Shown: positions 20,624 through 30,045, counted from the stretch's first letter. The stretch is DNA of 64,000 bases from Opitutus sp. (GCA_024998815.1 JACEUQ010000001.1:372001-436000); one strand, 5' to 3'. The notes: generated by a model from the letters alone, not told the origin. Program-made: numbers and translations.

Positions 20624-20764
20624 GGAGCTGATAGCTTTGGGTAAAACACCTTGAGCTCACGCTCAAGGCCACGAGGAGTGTGTTCGCGAAGCGTTAAGCG
20701 TGTGTGTTCGCTAAGCGTGTGTCCCTGAGCGTGAGCTCAAGGATGCCGTAAGCATCAACTTGAT
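20624..20764 (-). repeat. double-palindrome dispersed repeat, copy C
   Basis: The arms CCTTGAGCTCACGCTCAAGG (20649-20668) and CCCTGAGCGTGAGCTCAAGG (20723-20742) are the same as in copy A. Read on the minus strand the flanks (ACGGCATCC left, GTGTTTTACCCAAAGCTAT right) match copies A and E. The loop is longer, with duplicated TGTGTTCGC-AAGCG units. The rest of the 330-bp gap (20472-20801) shows nothing else. Confidence 0.82.
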
Positions 20765-20801
20765 CGTTAAGTAGCATGATATGGGGGCTGCGCGGCCGCG
20801 C

Positions 20802-21986
20802 TCAATTGACCTGTCGCCAGCGGGCTTTGTAGGCGGCGACTTGGTGGGCATAAACCGCAGTCGGAAGCACCTGCGGATCCCACAGCAGAAGGCTCAACGC
20901 ACTCAGGGCGTGGTTGCGTGGGTGGCGCCAGCGGTCGCTGCGCAACAGGGCCCGCGGCCCTGCCAGTTTTAGGTTCACCAACAGATTGCGCGCGGGCCGC
21001 GTTTCGGGGCATTTGTCATGCGGGCTCAGGGCGTAGTCGCGGGCCGAGCCAAAGGGCTGCCCAAGCCGCCTTTGCTCCTGCCATAGCCAGACATTTAGGC
21101 CCAGTTCCACGATGGCGGTGTGGCGTGACTGGAGCTCGTCGCGTGAGGCGAGACTTCGCTCGGGGTGGAGCTTGAACAGCACCCCATTGACGTGGTGGTT
21201 GCGCACTTTTTCCATCCATGCGGGGGCCGGTTCGGGGGCGAGTTGCTTCAGGCGGCGGTGGCGCTCCGGGCAGCTCCAGTGGTACCGGCCGTGGGAAGCA
21301 AGCAGGGCGTCACCGAAGGCGAGCTCGGCCTTGGCCAGGTTGCGCTGCACGTAATCGGCGTCGTAGGCGGTGAATTCCGCGCGCCGCAGCCGTTCCTGCG
21401 CGAAGAGCAGCCCGGAGCAGCGGTTCATCAACAACCGGGTTGATTCGGCCGGCGGAATGTCTTCGGGATTGCGGTGGTGTTCGAGTCCTTCGACCAGCGC
21501 CGGGTCGCCTAAAAGCAGCCGGTGGCCCATCATCAGGTCGTAGGTGAACATGCTCACGGGCGCGCTGCGCAGCGTCGCCAGCGAGGTGATTTTGAATTCG
21601 ATATCGACGCCTGCGCGCGGGGTAAGGATCTCACCGAGCACCTCAAGGGCGAGCCGGTGGCGCTGCTCGTTGAGGTGGCGGTTGCCGCGCAAGCACACGT
21701 AGAACTCCATGTCGTTGTACGGCCGGTCGCCTTTTTCGGTGTGCAGGACCCCGCCCTCGCCTCGTCCGTAGCCTCCGCCGAGCAAAATGGCCTCGATGCG
21801 CGGCTCGGGAATAAGCCCGCGTAGGCCCGCGAGAATCAAAGCGCAGGTGGTGGCCAAATGCGCCTCAAGGTGGTCGTCGCCGTCGAGCGTGAAGCGTGTG
21901 GTGCGTCCGTCGGGGCCGGTCGTGCCGGAAGATACGGGCAACGCGCGGGAATGGTCCGAGAACCACGGGTCGGGGAATGCGATCAT
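20802..21986 (-). CDS. nucleotidyltransferase-fold protein in the polysaccharide cluster
   Basis: The start MIAFPDPWFSD was chosen because it overlaps the stop of the upstream GT2 gene (ATGA); a 131-residue in-frame extension would lie inside that gene. The 394-residue protein has a minimal Pol-beta-type nucleotidyltransferase signature: LLGGGYGRGEGG (about residues 70-80), NDMEFYVCLRG for the metal-binding acidic pair, and AGVDIEFKITS for the third acidic strand. The rest is helical with many Trp and Arg. The substrate is unknown. Its position suggests a role in surface glycan synthesis or sugar-phosphate transfer, which is inference. Confidence 0.7.
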   Translation of the reverse strand: MIAFPDPWFSDHSRALPVSSGTTGPDGRTTRFTLDGDDHLEAHLATTCALILAGLRGLIPEPRIEAILLGGGYGRGEGGVLHTEKGDRPYNDMEFYVCLRGNRHLNEQRHRLALEVLGEILTPRAGVDIEFKITSLATLRSAPVSMFTYDLMMGHRLLLGDPALVEGLEHHRNPEDIPPAESTRLLMNRCSGLLFAQERLRRAEFTAYDADYVQRNLAKAELAFGDALLASHGRYHWSCPERHRRLKQLAPEPAPAWMEKVRNHHVNGVLFKLHPERSLASRDELQSRHTAIVELGLNVWLWQEQRRLGQPFGSARDYALSPHDKCPETRPARNLLVNLKLAGPRALLRSDRWRHPRNHALSALSLLLWDPQVLPTAVYAHQVAAYKARWRQVN

Positions 21987-22861
21987 ACCAACGCCTTTCC
22001 GGTATGCATGGCCGCACCGGCTTTGCCTCCGTCGGCTTTGCCCCGTCGCTGCGCCCAGCGAATGCGGCAGCCCTGGGGCCATTCGTGCAGGCGGCGTGTT
22101 TGCAGACAAAAGCCGAGGTCGCGCCGCACGTCGTTGAGCCAGGCCAGCTCCGGTGCCCCCAGCCAGATGAGATTCTGCGGGCGAGCCGCGCCCATGGCAT
22201 AGAGCGCCCACGCCTCGCCAAAGCAGCGTTTGTAGGCTTGGCGCGGCGAGTAGTTGTGCGAGTGCATCACCACCGAATCGGCACAATACACGACGCGGTG
22301 CCCCTGGCTGCGGCACCACCGCGTGTATTCGTCGTCCTCGGAGTATTGCAACGCTTCGACAAAACCGCGCTGCGCCCAAATGTCCCGGCGGATGCCGCTA
22401 CTCACCATACTGAAAAAGTTGTCCCACCCCGCCGATTCGCGGCGAATGCCAAACGCGCGCTCATAGTCGGCGGCGAACACCGCCTGGCATTCGGGGCGCG
22501 CGATTTGACGGCTAAAAACCGCCGCCGTGTGCGGGTCGCGCAGGGAGGCGACCAGCGGCCGCAGCCACTGGCGGCCCTGCGGGGTGGCGTCGGCGTTAAG
22601 AAAAATGGCAACCTCGTTGCGGGCCAAGCGCATGCCCGTATTGAGCACCCGCCCGGGCTGGTATTCGTGCGGCAAAATTTGGATGAAATGCCGCGGGGCG
22701 GCTTGGCGGATCAACTCGACCGAGCCGTCCGTGGAGCCGGAATCGATCACGATCAGTTCCCAGTTGGTGTAGTCCTGGGCGCGCAGGGCGGCCAGCGTAT
22801 CGCGCAGGGCCCAGGCCTCGTTGAACGAGCGCAGGATGATGCTGATGGGCATGTCACTCAT
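21983..22861 (-). CDS. family 2 glycosyltransferase
   Basis: 292 residues with a GT-A fold. The N-terminal ISIILRSFNEAWALRDTL is followed by VIDSGSTDGSVELI (about residue 42) and FLNADATPQGRQW (DXD-like, about 88). SEDDEYTRWCRSQGH provides the acceptor-side ED motif. It is closest in pattern to rhamnosyltransferase-like GT2 enzymes, but the donor sugar cannot be read from sequence. It starts the minus-strand pair with the nucleotidyltransferase-fold gene and is divergent from the ligase-like gene, with 146 bp between. Confidence 0.88.
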   Translation of the reverse strand: MSDMPISIILRSFNEAWALRDTLAALRAQDYTNWELIVIDSGSTDGSVELIRQAAPRHFIQILPHEYQPGRVLNTGMRLARNEVAIFLNADATPQGRQWLRPLVASLRDPHTAAVFSRQIARPECQAVFAADYERAFGIRRESAGWDNFFSMVSSGIRRDIWAQRGFVEALQYSEDDEYTRWCRSQGHRVVYCADSVVMHSHNYSPRQAYKRCFGEAWALYAMGAARPQNLIWLGAPELAWLNDVRRDLGFCLQTRRLHEWPQGCRIRWAQRRGKADGGKAGAAMHTGKALV

Positions 22862-23007
22862 GAGAGCAGGCTAAAGCAGTTTCAGTGCTGCGACCATGGG
22901 GTTGAGCCCGAGTGCGCACCTAGGCGCTTACCCACTACTCGGCGCGCACCCCGGCGGGCATACTCGCTGGGTCAGGTCGCGCGGCTCGCGCGCCTGGCGC
23001 TCCAGCC

Positions 23008-24474
23008 ATGGATACCAAACATTTAATCGCGGCGGCCTTGATCTTCATTTTCACCGGCATGGGCGTGCTGGCGGCGAGTTGTTCGCAGCGCCTGCGCGAC
23101 CTTATGTTTTTTATGCTGGTTGCAGGCACCTCCGTGGCCGAGCGCATGAGTGTTAACTTTTGGAGTCAGGACAACTACCGCGGCACGTCGCGGGGGCTGG
23201 AGGTGTCGGGCATCGATTTGCTCGCCGTGAGTGTGCTGGTGGCCTGCGTGCTGCTGCCCCGCGCGGGCCAGCGGCGCTGGTTTTGGCCCGCCGGACTGAC
23301 GGCGATGGGGTGTTTTGGCGCCTACTGTTTGGGCTCGGTTCTGCTTTCCCAGCCGAAACTCTTCGGCGCCTTCGAGCTGTGGAAACTGCTGCGCGGGCTG
23401 GTGTTTTTCCTCGCGACGGCCCTGTACGTGCGATCACCCCGTGAGCTCAAGATTTTGGTTTTCGGGCTGGTTTGCGCGGTGGGGTTCGAGGCTCTCATTG
23501 CCTATCGGCAACGCCTGTTTGAGGGCATGGTTCGGGCGCAAGGCCACCTCAACCACCCCAATAGTCTTTCGATGTACCTGTGTCTGATTGGGCCCGTGCT
23601 GGTGGCTGGGGCGGCTGCGGTTGGGTTTCCCCAGTGGTTGCGCCGGGCCTGTTTGATCGCGGTGGTGATGACCGCCGGCGCCATGATCCTCACGCTTTCG
23701 CGCACGGGGGTGGTATCCTTTGCCTTGGTTGTACTGGCGGCGACGGCTTTCTGCGTCCCGTGGCGGCTCACCTTTAAAAAAGTGGCGGTCGGTTGCACGG
23801 TTTTGGCTATGGTTGCCCTGGTGCTGGTTTCCTCCTGGCAGCCCCTGATGGCGCGTTTCAACGAGTCCACCCTGAGCGAGGAATACCTGGAGAGCGGCGA
23901 AGGCCGCGGCATTTACCTGCGCTGGGCTGGTATGATCGTCGCCGATCACGGGTGGGGCATCGGGCTGAACAACTGGTCTTATTGGGTGAGTAAGGTTTAT
24001 GGCGCGAGGGAGGGGCTTAACTATGAGGACTACGATGCGTCCCGGAATCTCGTGGATCGCACCGAACGCTTCCCTGGCTATTACGCCGCCCCAGCGCACA
24101 ACCTAGGTGCGCTGCTGCTCGGTGAATTGGGTGTGTTAGGCTTGTTGCTGTTTACACTGCTCTGGCTGCGCTGGTTCCAGGTGGGCGCGGGGTTTTTGTG
24201 GCGGGGCTCGACCGATCCGATGCAGCTGCTGGGCGTTGGCGTTTTTTTCGGCTTCTGCGGGGTTTTCCTTCAAAGCCTGACCGAGTGGACCTACCGCCAT
24301 TCGCCCATTTTTATCACCTTCCATATTTTGGCTGGAGCGCTGGCTGGGCTGCATTATTATTGGCAAACCCAAAAAAAGGCGGCGCGCGTCGAGTCCTCGA
24401 CGCGGTGGGCCGAGCCTGAAATTCCGGAACGGTTTGGCCCCGCAGTGGTGGGCGTGGAGGTGAGGTCGTCATGA
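23008..24474 (+). CDS. O-antigen ligase / polymerase-like membrane protein
   Basis: 488 residues with about ten to twelve hydrophobic helices. A large periplasmic loop after residue 290 (STLSEEYLESGEGRGIYLRW onward) contains AAPAHNLGALLLGELG near residue 355. That loop with a conserved H-N-x-x-L is the Wzy_C/WaaL signature. Such proteins join undecaprenyl-linked glycan to lipid A core or polymerise repeat units at the outer face of the inner membrane. The stop overlaps the next start (ATGA), so it forms an operon with the GT4 gene. Confidence 0.82.
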   Translation: MDTKHLIAAALIFIFTGMGVLAASCSQRLRDLMFFMLVAGTSVAERMSVNFWSQDNYRGTSRGLEVSGIDLLAVSVLVACVLLPRAGQRRWFWPAGLTAMGCFGAYCLGSVLLSQPKLFGAFELWKLLRGLVFFLATALYVRSPRELKILVFGLVCAVGFEALIAYRQRLFEGMVRAQGHLNHPNSLSMYLCLIGPVLVAGAAAVGFPQWLRRACLIAVVMTAGAMILTLSRTGVVSFALVVLAATAFCVPWRLTFKKVAVGCTVLAMVALVLVSSWQPLMARFNESTLSEEYLESGEGRGIYLRWAGMIVADHGWGIGLNNWSYWVSKVYGAREGLNYEDYDASRNLVDRTERFPGYYAAPAHNLGALLLGELGVLGLLLFTLLWLRWFQVGAGFLWRGSTDPMQLLGVGVFFGFCGVFLQSLTEWTYRHSPIFITFHILAGALAGLHYYWQTQKKAARVESSTRWAEPEIPERFGPAVVGVEVRSS

Positions 24475-25736
24475 ACATTGCACACGTGTTGCGGAAGTAT
24501 AACCCGGCCGAATGGGGCGGGACTGAAACGGCGCTCCACCGGTTGTGCGAAGGCCTGCACCAGGGCGGAGTCCGCTCGCTTGTTTACAGCCCGAGTTTGC
24601 CCGCCCCGGTTCATTCCCCTGCGCCCGTCCAAGACCCTTTGGCCGAGGTCGGGTGTGAGATGCGACGTTTCGATGCCTGTGTGCCGATCTGGGGGCTAGC
24701 CGAGGAAAAGCGCCGCCAGATGGTCGCCGTCGGAGGCAATCTGATGTCGTTCGGGTTGATCAGCAGCTTGTGGCGGGAGCCGGGTTTATCGGTCATCCAC
24801 GCCCACACCATGGGGAGGATCGGTTCCATCGGCCGGCTTGTCGCGCGGCGGCGGCGGCTGCCTTTTGTGTTCACCACCCACGGCGGCGTCTATGACCTGC
24901 CGCCTGCGCTGAAGGCTCAAATGAACGCGCCGATCACTGAGGGGCTGGAGTGGGGGAAAGTCTGCGGGCTGTTGCTGGGCAGCCGCGGTTTGTTGGACGC
25001 CGCAGACGCGATCATCACGTGCAACGGACGCGAGGCCGAATTGATGCACCGTAAGCACCCCAGTCGGCGCGTGGTGGTGCAACCCCATGGCGTCTCGGCG
25101 CGTATCTACGAGGCTGACCAGCGTGGGGCGGCGCGCGCGGCCTTTCCACGCATCATCGGACGCAGTGTGCTGCTCTCGCTGGGGCGAATCGACCCGGTCA
25201 AAAACCAATCTTGGCTGATTGAGCAACTGCACGCCTTGATACGCCGTCATCCGCGCCTGCTGCTGGTTTTGGCCGGTTCGGTCACGGACGATGCCTATGC
25301 GGCGGAGCTGGAACGTGAGATCGTCCGGCACGGGCTAGGTTGGCATGTCGTGTTGACCGGCGGGATCCCGCCGGGTGACCCGCGACTGGTCGGCTTGCTG
25401 CAGGAGGCGCGGGCTGTGGTGCTTCCGTCCGTCTCCGAAACCTTCGGGTTGGTCATCCTAGAGGCGTGGGCGGCGAACACGGCGGTTATTTCCAGCCGTA
25501 CCTCGGGAGCGACCTGCCTCATTGAGGACGGCAAAACGGGTGTGCTGTTTGATTTGGATCATCCGGAAGGATTTCACAGCGGCATAGACCACCTGTGGTT
25601 TGATCGGGATTGGGCCGGGCGTTTGGCCTCCGCCGGACGGCAGCGGGTGTGGGCCGATTTTGATACACGGGTTTTGGCCGAACGGATGCGCCGGCTCTAC
25701 GAAACCCTCATCGAGGAAAAGTCATGCACTACGTGA
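24471..25736 (+). CDS. family 4 glycosyltransferase
   Basis: 421 residues with a GT-B fold. The N-terminal domain has YNPAEWGGTETAL, a donor/acceptor loop, and HAHTMGRIGSIGRL. The C-terminal domain has LLSLGRIDPVKNQ and PSVSETFGLVILEAWA, the E-x7-E retaining GT4 motif (about residues 324-332). It starts 4 bases inside the ligase-like gene and its end overlaps the next gene by 13 bases, so the three are translationally linked. Confidence 0.92.
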   Translation: MNIAHVLRKYNPAEWGGTETALHRLCEGLHQGGVRSLVYSPSLPAPVHSPAPVQDPLAEVGCEMRRFDACVPIWGLAEEKRRQMVAVGGNLMSFGLISSLWREPGLSVIHAHTMGRIGSIGRLVARRRRLPFVFTTHGGVYDLPPALKAQMNAPITEGLEWGKVCGLLLGSRGLLDAADAIITCNGREAELMHRKHPSRRVVVQPHGVSARIYEADQRGAARAAFPRIIGRSVLLSLGRIDPVKNQSWLIEQLHALIRRHPRLLLVLAGSVTDDAYAAELEREIVRHGLGWHVVLTGGIPPGDPRLVGLLQEARAVVLPSVSETFGLVILEAWAANTAVISSRTSGATCLIEDGKTGVLFDLDHPEGFHSGIDHLWFDRDWAGRLASAGRQRVWADFDTRVLAERMRRLYETLIEEKSCTT

Positions 25737-26539
25737 TCCTTCGCGATGATGACACGAATGCGCTGACGCCGGTCAACCGCCTCGAAAAGCTGTACCGCCC
25801 GTTCCTTGACCGCGGGCTACCGGTGAACCTGGCGGTGATCCCCGAGGTGCGTCTGGATGCACGACGCCCCGACGGCGGGATCGAGGGGTTTTTGCCCGGC
25901 GGCCATCGGCCAAGCGCGGGAACGCGCCGGATGGAGGAGAATCCGACTCTGGTGGCCTACCTGCGCGCCAATTCCGGTTATCACGTGGCCCAGCACGGGT
26001 GTTTTCACGACTGCTTTGAGTTTGATCGTGTCGGCCAGAAGGCCGCGACGCACCTCATGGAGCGAGGTGCCCGTCGGCTGCATGAGGCGGGGTTTGAGCG
26101 CCCGCACGCCTTTGTTGCGCCGCACGACCGGTTTTCGCGCTCCGGCTTGGCGGCCGCGGCGCGGCGCTTTGAGGTGGTTTCAACCGGGTGGTTTGAATTG
26201 GGGCGGCAACCCCTGGCCTGGTGGCCGCATTATTCATGGAAGAAGGCCCGCCGTGCCCCGCATTGGCAGGTCGGCAGGACGACCTTGCTTTCCCATCCCG
26301 GTTGCCTGCTTTCGCGCGCCCGCGCCCCGGAGACGATATTGCCGGCGATTCGCCGTCAGGTCGAAGGGCAGCGTTTAACCGTCTTGGTGACGCACTGGTG
26401 GGAGTATTTCGACGCCGGCCAGCCGGTGTCCGCCTTCGTCGATGTGCTCCATGAAACGGCCGATTACCTGGCGAATACCCCGAATTTACGGGTGATTTCG
26501 TTTGGCGAGTTGGCGAGGGGCGGCGCCCCGCTGAGTTGA
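25724..26539 (+). CDS. polysaccharide deacetylase-like protein (DUF2334-type)
   Basis: 271 residues. The N-terminal LRDDDTNALTP supplies the Asp pair and QHGCFHDCFEFD (about residue 88) the His ligands of a NodB-like (beta/alpha) deacetylase. VTHWWEYFD near residue 225 gives a late His. Members are thought to act on polysaccharides, often in glycan clusters next to glycosyltransferases as here. It is the last gene of the operon. Activity is inferred from fold motifs. Confidence 0.78.
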   Translation: MHYVILRDDDTNALTPVNRLEKLYRPFLDRGLPVNLAVIPEVRLDARRPDGGIEGFLPGGHRPSAGTRRMEENPTLVAYLRANSGYHVAQHGCFHDCFEFDRVGQKAATHLMERGARRLHEAGFERPHAFVAPHDRFSRSGLAAAARRFEVVSTGWFELGRQPLAWWPHYSWKKARRAPHWQVGRTTLLSHPGCLLSRARAPETILPAIRRQVEGQRLTVLVTHWWEYFDAGQPVSAFVDVLHETADYLANTPNLRVISFGELARGGAPLS

Positions 26540-26569
26540 ATTCATACCTAGTAACAAACGATCAAAACC

Positions 26570-26719
26570 GAATGGCACTTAGTTAGGCACGACTGCCCCA
26601 ATGGGGCTTTCTACCACAGCCTAGGGCAACGCCCTAGGAATCATGGGTTAAAGTGCACAAGCCCTGAAGGGGCGATCTAATCAGGGCGGACGATAACACC
26701 CCTTAACTAAGTGCCATTC
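26570..26719. mobile_element. MITE-like element with 16-bp terminal inverted repeats
   Basis: GAATGGCACTTAGTTA (26570-26585) is exactly inverted at 26704-26719. Inside are two compact hairpins, GCCCC-AAT-GGGGC (26595-26607) and CCTAGGGC-AAC-GCCCTAGG (26620-26638). CGATCAA occurs on both sides (26559-26565 and 26720-26726), but the left copy is not adjacent to the end, so a target duplication is unproven. There is no open frame inside. Confidence 0.65.
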
Positions 26720-26801
26720 CGATCAACTCCAAATCGTTTTATGCCTCTGAAAAAAACATTAAAACTAAGGCCGGTAAGGTCCCGTCATAGTGCTGCCTGC
26801 C

Positions 26802-26866
26802 GAAAGTAGCGCAGGCTTCCAGCCTGCATCGTATCTCGAGGCAGACTGGAAGTCTGCGCTACTTCC
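26802..26866. repeat. 26-bp-arm inverted repeat (REP-like)
   Basis: The left arm runs GAAAGTAGCGCAGGCTTCCA then GCCTGC (26802-26827); the right arm at 26841-26866 is its inverse with three differences, all compatible with G-U pairing in RNA. The loop is 13 bases. The remainder of the gap 26540-26998 shows no gene. Confidence 0.72.
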
Positions 26867-26998
26867 GTCCACGCAGTCGCAACTGGGTCTCCGCCAGGAG
26901 CGCGTAGTCGGAGCTGATCAGCGGTTGGGGGCACAGGGGAACGGGCGCTGAGGCGGCGGGAGGCTAAGGTAATGCACGACTCTAAAATAACTTAACTT

Positions 26999-29797
26999 AT
27001 GCGCGCACTTTTCGCTCTTTGTCTCTCGTTTCTGCAGGCACTGTGTTCGTTGCGTTTCGGTGGCGATTCGCCGCCAGAGGGGACGGAGGACGCGCCGGTT
27101 TGGCATCACATTCCGGTGGTCGATGTGGCCCGCCTTCTTGATGTAAACCCGGCCCAGGGCCTGCCGGTCGAAGAGGTTCGCCGGCGGCAGGGGCGTTTTG
27201 GCCTCAATCAGGTTCGCGTGCGCCGGGCGAAGTCGCGGTTGAGCACGTTAATCGACCAGTTTAACCAGCCGCTCATTTACGTGCTGCTGGTGGCGGTCGG
27301 GCTCACTGCTTACATGGGGGAAACGACTGACTCGGTTGTTATTTTCGGGGTGGTGCTGGTTAACGCGGTGGTCGGCTATATTCAGGAGGCGAATGCCGGT
27401 AAAGCCATCGAGGCGCTGGCCCGCATGGTGATCACCGAGGCGACGGTGCGCCGCGACGGGCACCGGCAACGGGTGCCCTCGGTCGAACTCGTGCCCGGTG
27501 ATGTGGTGCTCTTGCAGCCCGGCGACCGCGTGCCGGCTGATCTGCGTTTGCTGCATGTGCGCAATCTCCACGTCGACGAATCCGCTCTCACCGGCGAATC
27601 GCTGCCGGTGGCCAAACACCCGGACCCGCTCGATCACGCGACGATTCTAGCCGAGCGCAAAAACCTGGCCTACGCCGGCACGCTGGTCTCCAGCGGCCAA
27701 GCCGAATGCGTGGTGTGGGCCATCGGTGACCAGACCGAAACCGGCAAGATCGCACAACTGATCTCCGAAACCGTCGAGTTATCCACCCCGTTGACTCGTA
27801 AAATCGCGCAGTTTAACCGCGTGGCTTTGCTCGGGATTCTGGGGTTGGCCGCGGTGATGATTGGGGTGGGGTTGATGCGCGGCGACAAGCCCTCGGCGCT
27901 GTTCATGCCTGCTGTGGCGTTTGCGGTTGGGGCAATTCCCGAGGGGCTGCCGGCGGCTGTAACTATCGTGTTGGCCATCGGGGTGTCGCGGATGGCTCGC
28001 CGAAAGGTGATCATTCGCAAACTGCCCGCAGTCGAAACCCTCGGTAGCACCACGGTGATTTGCTCGGATAAAACCGGAACGCTCACCGAGAACCAGATGA
28101 CGGTGCGCGATATTTTTGCCGGCGGTAAATCCTATGAGGTCACCGGCACTGGTTATGAGACGAAGGGCGAACTGCGCTGGGACGGTGGCGCGCTGGAGTT
28201 GGGCCACCATTCCGCGCTCGCCGAGTGCCTGCTCGCCGGGGTGCTCTGCAACGATTCGCAAATCGTGGTCGATGGCGCCGAACTGCGCGTTCAAGGCGAT
28301 CCCACCGAGGCCGCCTTGCTCGTCGCCGGTGCAAAGGGGGGCTTGGTGCATGCCGACGTTCATCGCGTTTCCCCGCTCATCGACACGATTCCCTTTGAGT
28401 CGGGGCACATGTTTCGCGCCACCCTGCATCAGGCTCGCGTCGGGCGGATGATCTACAAAGTCGGGGCGCTCGAACGTTTGCTGGAGCGCTGCACCGATGC
28501 GCTTGGCGATAACGACACGCGGGTCGCGTTGGACCGCCCCGCCGTTCATCACGCCGCCGAGGCGATGGCTGCCCGGGGCTTGCGGGTGGTCGCGCTGGCC
28601 CGCCGAGCTGTGGGGGGCGATCACGCCCGACTGGAGCACGCTCATGTGGCCGCCGGGATGACCTTTCTGGGGTTGCAGGGCATGATGGATCCGCCACGTG
28701 CCGCGGCCATCGCCGCCGTGCGCCAATGCCAGCGCGCCGGCATCGCCGTTAAAATGATCACCGGCGATCACCTGGTCACCGCCCGTGCGATCGCCGAGCA
28801 GATCGGGCTGACGGGGCGCGTCGAGCACGGCTGTTTGGTGGCGTTGACGGGCGGGGAACTGGCGCAGATTCCCGACGATGCGTTGCCTGCCGTCGCGGAG
28901 CGCACCGCCGTTTTTGCGCGCGTGGACCCGGCGCAAAAACTCCGCCTCGTAAAAGCGCTGCAGGCGCGGGGCCACGTGGTTGCGATGACCGGCGATGGGG
29001 TCAACGACGCGCCCGCCCTCAAGCAGGCCGACATCGGCGTGGCCATGGGGATCACCGGCACCGATGTGGCGAAGGGGGCGGCGGCGATGATTTTGTTGGA
29101 TGACAACTTTGCCTCCATCGCCGCCGCCGTGGAGGAGGGGCGCGGGGTGTTTGATAATTTAACCAAGTTCATCGTCTGGACGCTGCCGACCAACGTGGGC
29201 GAAAGCATGGTGTTACTCGTGGCAATGCTGGCCGGCACCACCCTGCCAGCCCTGCCCGTGCAGTTTCTTTGGGTTAACCTGATGACCGCGATTCTGCTCG
29301 GGCTGATGCTGGTGTTTGAGCCCAAGGAGCCCGACCTGATGGATCGCCCGCCACGGGACCCCCGGCAGCCCTTGTTTACGCGGGAATTGCTTCAGCGCAC
29401 GGCGCTGGTTGCGGGGATTATGGTGGTCGGGGCTTTTTGGCTTTTTCGCCTGGAGTTGCGAGGCGTCGGGGCCTCGGAAGCGGTCGCGCGCACGGTGGTG
29501 GTCAATGTCATCGTTTTGGTGGAGGTCGCGTATTTGTTTAGCTGCCGGTCGCTGCACCGTTCGGTTTTTTCGATCGGCTGGTTCACCAACCGTTGGGCGG
29601 TGCTGGGCTCGGTGGCGATGATCGGTGCGCAAGTGTTGTTCACCTACGCGCCGATCATGAACCGGCTGTTTCACACCGCGCCGATCACGGCGGTTTCGTG
29701 GCTGCGCATCGTGGCGGTCGCCGTCGTGGCGCTGGCGGCCGTGGAAATTGAAAAGGCGCTCCGCTTCGGGTGGGCCCGCCGCAGGGCCGCGAAGTAG
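26999..29797 (+). CDS. cation-transporting P-type ATPase (P2-like)
   Basis: 932-residue inner-membrane pump. Visible in order are a cation-ATPase N-domain (HHIPVVDVARLLDVNP), the TGES loop (ALTGESLPVAKH), the ion-binding helix with AIPEGLPAAVTIVLAIG, the phosphorylation site SDKTGTLTENQ (Asp about residue 357), GDPTEAALLVA, and the hinge MTGDGVNDAPALKQADIGVA. The PEGLP motif and layout match Ca2+/Mn2+-type P2 pumps (PacL-like), but the ion cannot be fixed from sequence. The first ~34 residues (MRALFALCLSFLQ...) precede the normal domain start and overlap repeat-like DNA, so the real start may be further in. Confidence 0.92.
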   Translation: MRALFALCLSFLQALCSLRFGGDSPPEGTEDAPVWHHIPVVDVARLLDVNPAQGLPVEEVRRRQGRFGLNQVRVRRAKSRLSTLIDQFNQPLIYVLLVAVGLTAYMGETTDSVVIFGVVLVNAVVGYIQEANAGKAIEALARMVITEATVRRDGHRQRVPSVELVPGDVVLLQPGDRVPADLRLLHVRNLHVDESALTGESLPVAKHPDPLDHATILAERKNLAYAGTLVSSGQAECVVWAIGDQTETGKIAQLISETVELSTPLTRKIAQFNRVALLGILGLAAVMIGVGLMRGDKPSALFMPAVAFAVGAIPEGLPAAVTIVLAIGVSRMARRKVIIRKLPAVETLGSTTVICSDKTGTLTENQMTVRDIFAGGKSYEVTGTGYETKGELRWDGGALELGHHSALAECLLAGVLCNDSQIVVDGAELRVQGDPTEAALLVAGAKGGLVHADVHRVSPLIDTIPFESGHMFRATLHQARVGRMIYKVGALERLLERCTDALGDNDTRVALDRPAVHHAAEAMAARGLRVVALARRAVGGDHARLEHAHVAAGMTFLGLQGMMDPPRAAAIAAVRQCQRAGIAVKMITGDHLVTARAIAEQIGLTGRVEHGCLVALTGGELAQIPDDALPAVAERTAVFARVDPAQKLRLVKALQARGHVVAMTGDGVNDAPALKQADIGVAMGITGTDVAKGAAAMILLDDNFASIAAAVEEGRGVFDNLTKFIVWTLPTNVGESMVLLVAMLAGTTLPALPVQFLWVNLMTAILLGLMLVFEPKEPDLMDRPPRDPRQPLFTRELLQRTALVAGIMVVGAFWLFRLELRGVGASEAVARTVVVNVIVLVEVAYLFSCRSLHRSVFSIGWFTNRWAVLGSVAMIGAQVLFTYAPIMNRLFHTAPITAVSWLRIVAVAVVALAAVEIEKALRFGWARRRAAK

Positions 29798-29847
29798 CGC
29801 GTGTGCTTCAGCTCGCCGCCGTGGCGCGCTCGCCCGCCCGCCCGCCT

Positions 29848-29910
29848 CCATGAGCTCACGCTCAGGGCCACGAGTCCTGTGTAGCTTGGCGCCGTGCGTG
29901 AGCTCAGGGA
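29848..29910. repeat. double-palindrome dispersed repeat, copy D (core only)
   Basis: CCATGAGCTCACGCTCAGGG (29848-29867) and GTGCGTGAGCTCAGGG (to 29909) keep the inverted arms, with a short 25-base centre and mismatches. It lies just after the ATPase stop. An 11-C run follows at 29935-29945. Confidence 0.72.
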
Positions 29911-30045
29911 GATTCCCTAGACCAAGTTTCCTAACCCCCCCCCCCGTGAAAATCAGTTCGCGGTCCAAAATCAAGATGCGGCCCAGTGATCGAGGGGCAT
30001 TTTTGCCTGCTTGCGCAATTTGATTTATGCACTACGTTTTCAAAC

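Noticed and set aside
21987-22379. Longer start for the nucleotidyltransferase-fold gene
   Set aside because: The extension lies inside the GT2 gene in another frame, and the ATG at 21986 overlaps the GT2 stop in the usual coupled way.
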